Positions 49,661-62,700 of a DNA stretch of 64,000 nucleotides are shown piece by piece. A program made the translations under genes and the position numbers. The stretch comes from Istiophorus platypterus. Taxonomy: Eukaryota; Chordata; Actinopteri; Istiophoriformes; Istiophoridae. The stretch is taken from NCBI GenBank assembly GCA_016859345.1, contig CM029111.1, forward strand, positions 13,829,714 through 13,893,713, written 5' to 3'. Below the pieces are notes generated by a model. It saw nothing but the letters and a program-made list of their open reading frames with translations, was not told the DNA's origin and searched no databases. The first letter of the stretch is position 1; each line of letters begins with the position of its first letter.

Positions 49661-52600
49661 GAAGGGAATGGTTCCGCAGAAGCAGATAAATAATACCGAG
49701 GCCAATTGTAAAGATTTTATGGACTAATTAGGCTTTCAACTCCCCAACAACAACAACAACAACAACAACAACAAAAACAACAACAACAACAACAACAACA
49801 ATAATAATAATAATGATGATGATACGAAGAAGAAGAAGAATTTGTTCTGATGCATGTATCTGTTGGTTTCATTTGCTTTTGCTTACTTTTATCCCACGAC
49901 TTTAAAATGAAATAGATAAAACCTAGTGATCACCTATTTTTTATACTTAAATAATACTGTGGAGACCCATGCCCAGCAACATACAACAGATAAGCTGAGG
50001 GCTTAAATGGCTCCACTGGAGGGCAGTAACAATATAAGATATCAATGGTGGGCGTGCGGATGAATCATTAACTTTCAACTTTGCGGTGAGATAATCAGTT
50101 TGATTTGATGTGTTTTCAGTTTGCATGAATACAGGTTGGCAATTGAATAGAAAAGTAGGATAAATAATAGCGAGGACCTTTGAGAGAACAAATATACATG
50201 CCCAGGATTATTTGAATCTGGATCTCTATTGTAGGCCTAAAGACTATTAGCTTCATGCATCTTCATATTCATATTTTGTGTGCAGGTCATCTGTATTTAC
50301 TTTATACCAGCGCAGATTTGACAACAAATAAGCTTGCAGCCCAGAGGACATAAGTGAGACAGAATTTTGTGCTTCAGCAAGTGATGTTGGGATGTTAACT
50401 ATTTTGTACAAAATAGAAAAAAAACAGTGAATTTAGAGATGAGAGCTATGGCTTAATGAAGAATTTACACCAATATAATATAGTTTAAATAACTGCAGCT
50501 GTAGACTCCAAAGAATTAGGAAATAAATCTCATACTTCTCTTCTTCTAAAATTCTGAAATTACACTTTTTATCTGTGGTACCGGTATTAAAAGTATATAT
50601 TGTAAAATGCATGTTTTGTTGCTGTGTTTTTTTTGTTTGTTTTTTGTTTTTTTTTCTGTATGTTTTTTTTTTTGGGACTGAATTTGAAACATCTGCTGGT
50701 GGACTAACAAAAACACAGTACGGCCCGAGGACTTAAGACACACACCCTCACTGAGCTGTGAGCTATTGCTGTTGTTTATGCACAAAAACTGAGCTTCACT
50801 TTACTTATTAGACAAATCTGATTAGACAGATTCCTTTTAAACTCTACGTACTAGATGGATACTTCAGGCACCTATCACAAAACCTCCAGAGTCCAGAGTA
50901 TTCAGGGCGAAGCAGAAACAATGCTATTTTATGTCTTGTCTTTATTTTTTCATTGCAAAACTGCGTATTTCTAAACCTATATATAAAGTGTAAAAAACAT
51001 GTTGCAGTCGACCAATTATCTTTTTTTGAGCAGACACATTTGAAAAGCCAGTTTCAGTCACAATTCAGTTTATTTCCTCTGGACTCATTAAAACTGAACA
51101 GTCTCTACCATGTGGCACAGTTGTATAACCAGGGAAGCCTCCACTTTTAGATTGCTCTAGTTTTACATACTTGTGGGCAGCCACATCAAATAATTTATTC
51201 ATGGGGTTCTCTCTCTTAGTTTTCATTAAGATGGTGGGAAATGGAACATCTACAGCATGTAGTTCACAGTGGGGATTTTCACCATGTGGGATTGACAATA
51301 TTGTGTTTGTGTGAAAAAAAAAAAATTTTAAAAAAATAGCATACTGACAAAATAAGTTAAAGCAAAAGAATAGGTTTGCTTTGAGTGATGATATGCAGGG
51401 CAAAGAGATGACGTGCACAATAGTTTGTAAAGTTTTCAGGGCATTTATTTACAATAAAAACAACAACAACAAAACATTCATGTCATTGTAAATCCTGCTG
51501 GCTATGAACTATTTGCTTCACTATTCTATAATTACACCATCAGTTTGTGATGATAAGGCAACTGAAATGATCAGCAGGATGTACTGTGAGATTTTCCCTT
51601 TTACAGAACAGTCTGAGTAGCTTTAAAATAATTTTATTCTAAAAAAAAACTCTTTCAAAATAATATTTAAATTTAAGTGTATGAGAAACAATAAAACAAC
51701 AAAAAATCGTCAACTTGGCAGTTATTTCCAGGTGTTGGTCAATCCCATCTTAAATCAATGGCCTATACATTATACACTATGTATTTCAACTAAATATCTA
51801 TTTACAAAATCAGTAGTTGTATTTGCAGTTATTTTCTCTCTGGCAAATAAATATTCACTGCGTTGTTTTGTTTTGTTTTTTAATATAATTGCATTGCAAA
51901 TTTACTGCACTGAAAGAGATCTGACCCCCAAAAATACACAGAGCTTTACAGATGACATTATAATTTACTCCAAAGCAACACATATGGAATAAGTATATGA
52001 AAGGATGCTGAATGTAGTCACCATAGAGGTACGGTACGACAGATGTACACCACTGATGTCATTTCAATAGGAACCAAATCAATAAATAAAAACGTATATT
52101 AGAGGAGAAAAAGGTAACTAGGGACATAATGTAGAGACTGGTCTCCCCACCACTCCACACACGATGGACAAAGCACTTAAATCAGTCATTGATGGATATA
52201 TCCACATATTAGCAGACTATACAGACAGCATTGGTGCGTTGCACAACGATTTTTCTAAAGAAACTAGTGTGGCTAAAATGATTCGGAATATATTAGCATA
52301 TGAATATATTAATCTTAGTCTAATACTGCCGTCCCACTATTGGCTGCCAAACATGTGAGTCAAAGACGTGAGGTAAAATCATTTGGAGGAACAACGACAT
52401 TGCATGTTTACATTTTAAGGCCATTTCATTTTATTTACGATACATTGCTATCTTCACAGTAACTTGTGTTAAGTTTGAGACCTAATCTTATGGAGATCTG
52501 GGTAGTAGAGGAAAGAGTACAATTGCTTTTCTGCAGTGATAAAGTCCTTCTTTTTGGATCATGCCCAGAAAATAATCACATTTAACAGCATCAAACACAA

Positions 52601-53072
52601 CAGTTGAATATCACATTGGATATTTTGTTAGAAAATACTCATTTCTGATGCTGAATATTTGGTACTATGTATACAATGGAGATCTTTATGGAGCCAAAAC
52701 CTTTGTTAATTTGGGGATTGCAGTCCAGGCAGTCTCCTCTATGTCACAGCAAAAGTCCATCTCACGATCTCAGTAGAGAGATCAGTGTTACTGTCTTTAC
52801 CCTGTATAGCCAGCACACTTAAGTCTTTAACAAGACAAACTAAACCAGAGTAATATTTTTTACAAATAAAACTATTACATTTGTAGATAAAATGTGTGCT
52901 TTTGAAACAAAGATCAGGTAAAAAAAACCCATACAACATACAATTAGGCAACAGATGTGTGAACAGGCAAAAAAAAGAGTGTGAGGAAACAACACTGTGC
53001 AAAAGCTGGCCCCTCATTGTGCATCTTCCTTTCCAGTGTCCTCCAGGTTTCTGGATTTCTGCACCCCATCCC
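49661..53072 (-). other. Intergenic DNA and rap1gap 3'UTR
   Basis: No gene is recognised. The right-hand part should be rap1gap 3'UTR. Candidate - strand poly(A) signals are TTTATT at 52430-52435 (about 640 nt from the stop) and 51444-51449. A compound CAA/TAA/GAT/GAA microsatellite lies at 49745-49840. Confidence 0.45.
49745..49840. repeat. Compound trinucleotide microsatellite (CAA)n(TAA)n(GAT)n(GAA)n
   Basis: Four successive triplet motifs with few interruptions, just outside the inferred aurkaip1 promoter. Confidence 0.95.
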
Positions 53073-56000
53073 TCACTGAGTAGCAGGCTGGCCAGGCTCC
53101 ACCTGCCTATTCTCTTCCTTCTCATCTTCCTCATCTTTCTCCCGCTCGTTACTAGTCATGTCGAACCCTCGCACTTGTCTCATTTCCCAGAAGGGTTGTG
53201 ACTTATGGGAATGCTTTGGGAGCAAAAGAGACATCAGGTAAAAACTCTTGTACGGTATATGTCACGATGCTGCATGTACCTCAGTAATCCTGACAAGTCT
53301 GATGATTAAAACAGTTACACAGAGGGCGCCTGAATATACAGTACATAGTATATGTACAAGCAGCTTTTAGTTTGTTATCATTTAACTGTGTATACAGTGT
53401 CTAGCTCATTTGTCCATTGTTTAAATCCATGGAATGAGGAACCATGAGAAAGTACTGAGGAGAGTCTAACCTGAAGATGGAGATCCAGGTTAAAACCGGG
53501 TGTGTGGAGCTAACAGTTCTGCACACAGAGATGCACAAACAGCAATAAAAAAAGCAAACATCAACAACAGCACACATAGGCAATACAGCACCACAGGGCA
53601 GTAAAGCTGAGATTGCACTGTTATACAGCTTCAGTGCATCACCTTTTGTGTGTCTACTTAAACGGTTTCAATGTCTGGGTGGACCGAGCATTAAGAGAGA
53701 AAAAACATGCAAAGCATACACAGAAATCTGGAGGTAGCTGATAATTAAGAAATCGAATTTCTGTTTACCCAAGGATTGGTTCGACTCACCGAGGAGGACT
53801 GATGATCATGTGGTCGATCCAGTTTGATACGGATGTCTGTCCCCTTTCCTCGTTCAGGTTTACCGGGCCCTGAAAGATTGATCAAAACCTTGTGCAATCA
53901 GTCATGCTGTTTGTATCAATTTGAATAAAACATGTTTCACAACTTTTGTCCAGTAACTTACATTATGCTTTGTTCACATTACCAAACATTTTCAGCTACC
54001 CTTTGATTTAAGCTTAAATATACCATTTTGTAAAATGTATTTTTAAAAGCTGGTCACATTACTGATCAAAGGACTGTGTATGAGGACGCCTGAATTAGCC
54101 TCTCACACCACCCTGATTAAGATGAGATGGCCAAAAGCATCTGGTGAGCATGGTGCGACTGCTCTTTAATTTGGATGGATCTGGATGGAGGCTCAGACTG
54201 GTCTGCACCTTGCTGTGCATTTGTTTTCTCCCAGAAAGAAACTGAAGCTAATCAAATGTTGCCTGTTCATTTCCTCATTTCAATCTTGAATCCAGACCCA
54301 GCTATGATATTGGATAATGTTGGTAGAACAACAGGAATACTGCTAAAATTAGATTTCTGTTGAAGTCTACCGCAGTGTATTCTTACGGTTCACGAGAAAA
54401 CTGTTCAGTTCTACATCTATTATATCTATTGTTTCATCTGCTTTAGTCTTCAAAAGCCTTCTGACTTCTTATAAGAGCCTTATTAATATCCTGTAACCTT
54501 CCAGCACTCCTCTCACCTGGGGAGCTCCCACGACTGGTGGTACTGGTGCTGCTCATGCTGTCCTCCAGCCAGGTGCCGTAGGTGAAGGAGTCTCGCTTGT
54601 GTGGCGTCCCGGCAGACGACAGACTCTCCTTGGGAGCGTACAGAGGAGACACACAGCATAACACACGTTCCCGTTAGACTGGAAGACAAACGGATGAGTC
54701 CAGTGCAAATTACTGTGCTGTCTCACACAGACACACACAGGAAAAACCACTCACCATGCCTGTGTCATAGTCCTCTGTGGCCTCGTTCTCCTCCACCACA
54801 CTGGCAAAGCTGCTAGCGTTGGAGGAGGAGCGGGAGAGGTCATGACCCTCAGGGATGGATGGGGCCCTGCCACCGAGATAAGAACTACACCCTGGGTTAA
54901 CCATTCTCCAGCAGAGCCAAACCTGATTTTATCTTATGTACAGGACACAGTCATTCAACATGCTGCCGCAGCCGGGGATGACCCAGTGGTTACACAAGCA
55001 CAGGTACGGCGACACAAAGCGTGAATTCTGTGATCAATGTATCAGTGTGATATGGCTGTAGACTGTCTATCATGCACACCTGTTCTTGGTGGTCGTGAGC
55101 ACTTCAGGGGAGCTCTGATTGGACGAGTTGTCAGATTTGGGGTCTTGAGAGACATGACCACTGTCAGGGGTCTTCTGAGTATTTGGGGAGTTCTCTCTAA
55201 TGCTAAAGGAGACACATAAATATAAATGGATAAAATATCAGGAAAAAGCATCTGGAATGTAACACAGAGAAAGGCAATGGATGTGAATTCACTGATACTT
55301 CTAAGAAGAAGAAGATTGTAAATTTTGAACCTTAGTTCCAAGGCTTTTGATACACAAGATATCAGAGGGAGAAAATACAAATGGTGTATGGATACAGACA
55401 AAAATAAATACAGCAGGGATGTGCAGGAGTCCTTTCTCACCTCTTCTCCTGGACCTCTTGAATGTTTTCAATACCGATGGCGCTGCTTCGCCTTGAGCTG
55501 AAAGGACCAGATTTTTTCCTGGTCGGGCTTTTCCCCGGGATAATCAAAGACTGCCAGGGAGAGAGGAGAGACAGTCAGGGGCAGAGCTCAAATACTAATA
55601 CTAATACCATAAATATCTTTGAGTTGTAGTAAATTAGCCTCATGAGCATGTCCATCTATTTATTTATTCCTGACAGAAGTTAATGGTTATTCTGACTTAA
55701 CCATTCAAATTTAATTTTTATCGTGTTCATTTGGAAAAATGTTTTCAAAAACATGTCAGTTGCACTGAATTATCAGGCGGAGGAGTAACACTGCTCCCTT
55801 TGGGTTATTACTGTGATGGAAAAAAAAGAAATTGTTAAAATATGCACTTAGCGGCTTAATGTCAAGCCCTGGTGCCAGTCTTCCAGCCAGAGCAGAGCAC
55901 ACTAAGGCAGGAGATGAAAGATGGATTTAAAGGCTCCAGGGTCTACCACTAAATATGCTTTCTCAGGGACTGCTTTGTTCATTCAGTCTCTCTCTTTTAA

Positions 56001-56729
56001 AGCTCTCAAAATAAGAACTTGAAAAAGCTTTTTTACTCGTTGTGGCTTCAAAGAGCAAGGGGAGGATTCTTTTTCTCTGTAAGGCAGTCGGTAAGTCATT
56101 AATATTCATCATTTTTAAACAATTAGAGAATTAAGCATACTGAATAAAATACAGAATAAGAAGAAAAGACTATAGAAGGTAAACACATAGTGCAATTACA
56201 GGATAGGAAAGTGAGAATACAGGAAAATCTAAAATTTTATACAGAGGGGAAGCCAAGGGTGATGCCTTCAAATATGACTGTGCTAAACTAACATCACAGA
56301 GCTGCTAATCTCTTAATAATTCAAATAGTTTCTATATGGTAGTGTATGTAAAATGTAATTTTTAAATCAATTAATGTGAAAATGTGAAGAAGAATATCTG
56401 TATCTGCGTTTGTATTATTACAGATCTTTGTACGGTACATCCTGTCTGTAACACATGATTCAGATTCACACTATGTTGAGTACACATTAGGGTACTGAAA
56501 TATGTAAAGGAAAGTGTTTGGCCACGATGCAGTGGAGCCATGCAGACAAAAAAATTTTAAAAAGGAGCATAGAGGAGAAGTGAGTCGACAGAGAGAAGTT
56601 AGAATTAGACATGAACCTCTTCTACTGTTCCTATCCCTATGGCACTGCCTCGACGTCCATATTTACTGGGACTTTTGCCTGGGACAAGCAATGACTGAGC
56701 CACACAGAGAGAGAGGAGGGACAGAGAGA

Positions 56730-56773
<44 letters not shown>

Positions 56774-59700
56774 TGACAACAGAAGACAAAAGAAGAGAGG
56801 GGGGTGGGGGGGAGAACATGAGATATATACAAATATATATGAGATTCTATGCAGTAAGTCACGTTGTTCAAACAAAGTATAAAGCATGTGTTAACTGGAA
56901 AATACAAAGAGGGATATTTTTTGGCTCCATGGGTGCAACACAGGCAGCTGAATGGGAGAGAGAAATGATGAGCCAGTTGCAACATGGGAGCCATAGGCCC
57001 TACAAGAGAGATGATGAGGAAGAGATAGAAACAACAGAGGAGGACATACAGTATGTTATACATTAGGTTTTACATCAAGCCAGGGTTATGGGCAAGAAGC
57101 AAGCTCTAGTCAAATTAATTAATAATACACGTTGGTTAATGATAATGGTTAGTTATATTTAAAGGCTATCTTAAATGGGATAGAAAAATAACATATTAAT
57201 GTACCGAGGTGTCTCTTTGCATATTCAAGAATAAAAATCATGTGCACTTTCTAAAACAGAGAAGAATGAAATTTCATAATAAATTTGATTTCAATACAAG
57301 TCAGACAAGCAGCTATATGCATAGTAACTGTTAAGTGAAAGCCTTGTAACTCCAAATTTAGGTCAGTTTCATGTCCCACTTTCAACTGAGGGATTAATAT
57401 CTCCTGTACGAGTTGAACAAATATGTTTGTTGACATGCAGTGTTTTTCAGAATAAATTATATAAACTCCAAAATGTAGAAAACGTTGCCATTTGAAGATA
57501 CAAGGTTTTTTTCCTGATGACAGAAATATTCATTTGTTCAAAGTGACAATTAAAAAACATTGTGTGATCGCCAAAGGAGTCCGCAGGCTTTAGCTGGCAT
57601 GCACATGTTCATACGAACAAACAGGACACACATTCATTAGAATTCAAGAGAGCACTCGTAAACAATGCAGATGCAGATGATTTTAAATAATGAGAACACA
57701 AAGTAAAAACAGTAAAAATTAGAGGCAGCTTTAACCAAGGGTTTACATTCACCTCGTGTCCTACAATCACTTACTACAGTCACTGTGAGTGTCACTCCAT
57801 CATGTGGTGGCAGACAATGTGCAACTGTTGCAATGTGAGGGCCAAGTCTAAGTCCCAGGCATTAACGCCCCGCTCGACCAGGTGTGCAACCCCTTCTCTG
57901 CGAGAAGTTAGTGCAGCAGGCAGGTGAGGGAAGAGGGGGCATGACCTCTAGTAGAATTGCTGGGGTCGGGGGAGGTAGAGGAAGCGAGACTCGCCTCGCT
58001 CAGGACCAGAAGGAGTGGGACTGTACTTACTATCCCTGGGAATTTGGGGCTCTCTGCGGGGTTGTGGTTAAAGCTGCTGCTCAGGCTAGTGGAGACTGTG
58101 TGCGGTTTCTTGAAAGTAAGACCCATGGCGTCCATAGACTGGCTCCTGCTGCGGATCACCCGCTACAGAGAGAGACGAGGAGGAGGAGGAGATACATTCA
58201 GATGGCACTGACCCCGTGACCCCTTCAGCATCGCCGCACGGTGTTACAGGCCGGGAGGAGCCTCGGGGCTGTCCCTGAACAGACTACTACAGGCAGAGAG
58301 CACTGGCCTGATGCTAATCCTGACAGACAAGGAAGCGACAGGGAACACTGCTAAGCTTTAGTGCTTTTGGGGGGGAGGTTCGGATGAGTCATTACGTTTA
58401 GATAGGTAGTAAGAGAAAAGAGGGGAAGTAGAGGGGCCAAGTGGCTCACAGATGTCTGACCACACGGAGTTTAAACACAGCCAGGGGAAGGTTAAAGCCC
58501 GGGGGCACCTCTTTGCAGGCACGAAAAAGAGTGTAGAGGCAGAGGCATCTGAGAGTGAAAGAGAACTATATTTAATTGCTTTATGACAGAGTTATATTGA
58601 TCAGTGACTAGTGACAGAACACTGGAGCATGCAGACACAGCAGCACAGAACAGCTAGAAATCATGTGGGGAGGGGGGGGAGCTTGGAAGCCAAGAGCGAT
58701 GTGTTCCAGCAGGACAGAGCGGCAGAGCTTCTCTTCATTCAGATCAATAGAGATTTGGTTAGTTTCATAATGCCTTTGCAGCCTGCAGCCTGCATATAGA
58801 CAAGAACATTCCTGAAAGGCTACAACAGAGAACAAACCTTTTTTTATACATCCAAAGAAGAAAAATCTGACAGCTGGTACAAAACATGGTTTCTATAATT
58901 ACTGTAGACACCAGTTATATTGTTCCTGTGCAGTAACAATGATCTTAATAGTCTTATAATGACACTTAAACGAATAGTTTGACATTTTTGAGAAATAGTT
59001 ATTTGTTTTCTTGCTGAGAGTTAGAAGATAAGATCTAGCCATCCATCCATTTCTGCCACTTATCCGGATCCAGTTGCAGTGGCAGCAGGTCAAACAGACG
59101 TCCCTTTCCCAAGCAACATTCTCCAGATCCCCCTGGAGGACCCCGAGATGTTCCCAGGCCAGATCAGATACAGTATATATAGTCTTTCCAGCATGTTCTG
59201 TGTCTTTCTGGGGCCTCCTACTAATTTAACAAGCCAAGAAAACCTCCAATGGAAGGTGCCTAGGAAGCATCTGGACCAAATGCCGGAAGCACCTAAACTA
59301 GCTCCTTTCGAAATGAAGGAGCAGTAGCTCTACTCCCAACTTCTTACCATATTTGTAGTGGTGAGCCCAGCCACCCTGCGGAGGAAAACCATTTTGGCTG
59401 CTTGTATTTGTAATCTCATCCTTTCACGCACTACCCAAAGCTCATGACCACAGGTGAAGGCTGGAACGTAGACCCAGAACACGTTTGAGTCATTATATAT
59501 CTTATCTGGCCTGGGAACAACTGGGGATCCCTCAGGAGGAACTAGGAAACGTTGCCAGGGAGGCAGATGTCTACTACCATGCCAAACCTGCCGCCACCGT
59601 GCCCCAACCTCTGGATAAGTGGAACAAAATGGACGGATGGATGCTGAGCTAACCTAACTGGCTGTGGGATATAGATTAATATTTTATAAGAGCCATATCA

Positions 59701-62700
59701 ACCTTCTCAGGTAACTCTTGCCATGAAAGCAAATAAGTATATTTCCCAAAATGTCCAGACACAAAGATAAGTCTGATCTTGTACTGAATTTTCAGTCTGT
59801 GTAGAAAACAGCATTCCTGTCCTGTTGTTAGTGTAAGTGAGGTACAGAATTTAAGCTTTACAAAGGATTTAGGTTTTACAAACACATTTAAGCTTCTCAA
59901 GTCCTGTCCACTGAAATGGAAATTTGCAGAAAGTAAAGCTTCCGGTTTGAATCCCCAGCCTTGACTGCTGACTCTCCAGTTACCTTGAAGGACTCAAAGA
60001 AGCCCCCTCCTCCTCCACTCCCATTTTCCAGTTTGTCATCCTCTCCTCCAACTCCCATCATGGCCTGGCTGTTCAAATGGAGCTCCTCATACAGGGTCTC
60101 TAACAAAGCCGACCGTGTCCGTTCCTTACACACACAAACAAACGTACACAAAGAAGGACGTGAAACAAAGGGAAACAAAGGATACTTTGTGTGGGTCCGA
60201 CCAGAAATGCAAAATGACAGATTTTTTTTTTTTCAAAATGTCTTTTTGACAACTCACCTCTAATTTGGCAAATTTCTCAGCCTTGTAGCAGGCATACTCT
60301 GCATTGATGAGCTTAGTAAAAAGGAATTCATGGAATTCAGGGCCCTGGGAAGACAAGGAAGCATGTTGGAGACTAAAAGACGGCAAAGAGGGAGAAGGTG
60401 CACTGGCTAGAGGCTGCAGAGGTCCTGGTCCCCAAGTTGCTCTTTTTTCTTACCTTTTTAAAGACAGCGGGGTTTGGGAGGGCTGGGCCAAAGAAAGGTA
60501 CATCGTCCCGCGCTGTAACTGACACCTAAGAATAAAGAGTGGGATGAAGCGTGATCGCAATGTGACAAGGAAACCAAGTAAAGGAGAGGAAGAGGGGAAA
60601 TAGGCCACCTTATAGAGAACACTGTCAGAGCAGGGGTTGACCACTTGGACCACAACGTAGGCGTGGAGGAAGTTGGAGGCGATCATGTCTGGCACAAAGG
60701 GAGTGTTTTCCTCTTGGAATACAATGGCCACTATATCGTTGCCTATGTGCCTCTTTCTCTGTAACTGCAACACACAGCGATTTTAAAAAGAGGAAAAGAA
60801 ATTTAGATGCTTCTCTTGAGACAGTAATTGCACAATGAAAACAAAATTCATGCCAAGCAATTGAATAAATACATATGAACATTATTTTGTTACAAGATAG
60901 CCGCATTTAGGATTTCATAGAACTTATTTAATGCTGCCTTGAATGGAACTTGAAAGAAAATATGGGAGTCACTTCTGTTGCGGTTCCTGCAAATTCTTGA
61001 AAAAGCCCCATTTATTTCAAAGAATAGTTTATACGTCTTTAATGCAATTGATGGCACAGTGCCAGCAAAACAAGCTTGGAAAGCATATGAAAGTACAAAT
61101 GGACAATGTAGGAAAGGGAGTAATTATATTTTTGTTTAAGAAGGACAATGAACTAAAAATTGCTTTCCATATTTTGTTCAGACTAGAGAAATAATAAAAT
61201 CATAAACAAATACAAAGAAGTACTTACTCTTCATCCTCCCCTCTCCCTGTCTCACGGCTGAAAGCATGTGAATTTGTGAAACACCAGCAGGGTATGCTGT
61301 TTCCTCTGATGACAACTTAAACAAGCACTGATAGGCTCGGGGGAGCCAGTGTTTAACACCCACTACTTCCGAGGAGACTGAACATATAAACACTGCCTCA
61401 TCTGTGTTTGAGCAAAGCGGGATAGCAAATGGTGTGTGCAAGCTCATGCTAATCAATCAGAGCTTGTGGGAATATGTGAGACAGAGGAGGAGGGCGGAGC
61501 ACCAGGGTGTCTGGGCGATGCAGTGCTGATTCTCAGCTTTAAATCATTGTGAGGGAGGAGGCTGTGCACATGTGCAGCCACTAAGGCATGGATTTAAAGT
61601 GATTCATGTTTGTTTGTTTGGTTGTTTGTTTTTTTTTTGGTTGCAAGTATGCGCTGACGTTTGGCACAGCGGAGAGGTACATGCGAAAAATGGCATTATA
61701 ACACCCAGGGGGAACTTGTCTGAGCGCCTGCTGTGAATAATAAAAAGGTGGGTTAGTCTGTTATCGTATTACAGTACCTGCTGGGTGTCCCCCTCTGTGT
61801 AAGGCAGCTTTGTGGACACATGGAACATGACCTCTTTGTTGCGGTAGTTGCAGTAGACGGAGTCTGTGCCAGTCTGCCCGTGAGTCACGTCGAGCCCTCC
61901 GCGGAAACTGCAAGCACACACACCCATGTCTAACAGGATGTTCTCCACCATCACTGCAGCGCCATGACACTCGGTCCTGTTGCTGGCCCATTATATCGTA
62001 AACTGCATTTGGTATCATGCCATATAATGTATGGCACAGTATATAAACTGCCTTTGAACCGAGGTTAGGTTCTTACCCTTTAAAGTTGTGCAGCTCGATT
62101 TTCTCTCCTAAAAACTCCAGGAATTCCACAAAGGCAGGACTCTCTTCACTGTTGCCGAACAGCTCTTCCTCTGAAGTCTGGAAGCAGTAAGAAAAACTCA
62201 TAAACATCAAGGTTTTTTAGGACCAAATGATGTCAGCAGCAAGTTGCTGACACCAAAAGACACCAATAATGTGCCAAATGTCTGCATTACAAATGAAGAA
62301 GCATCAAGGACAACTGCTGAGTAGCGGATGAGAACTGATCAACAAAGGTAGGCTTTGCCCACTGGAGTGCCAGAATTGGCATAAGGAGTATTTTAAGTAA
62401 GATGTGTTACTCTTTACTGCAACAGATGATTAGGGTCAATAACTGGAAGCCATTGAGCAAAGTGTATCTGGTTCTTGTTTGGCACATCTGCTCAAACACT
62501 CCTCATTTGCATTTGAGACAACAAAGGCGACTTAGATCAGTTAAATCAGTGGGTATAACAGCAGGCGTAGAGATATGTCACAGGAAGGCTTGTGCAATAA
62601 TGATCATCTGTGACGGATAGCTGATCATCTACTGTCAACAAATGGAGTAGCGATGCGAACACAAGCGCCTGCCTCAGTGTAAACACATGGAAACAAAGCC

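Noticed and set aside
56514..56882. 122-codon + strand frame rich in Arg/Glu
   Set aside because: Antisense of the alternative rap1gap exon and translation of the AG microsatellite.
59940..59960. GGTTTGAATCC resembling a tRNA B-box
   Set aside because: No matching A-box or cloverleaf around it; it is intron sequence of rap1gap.
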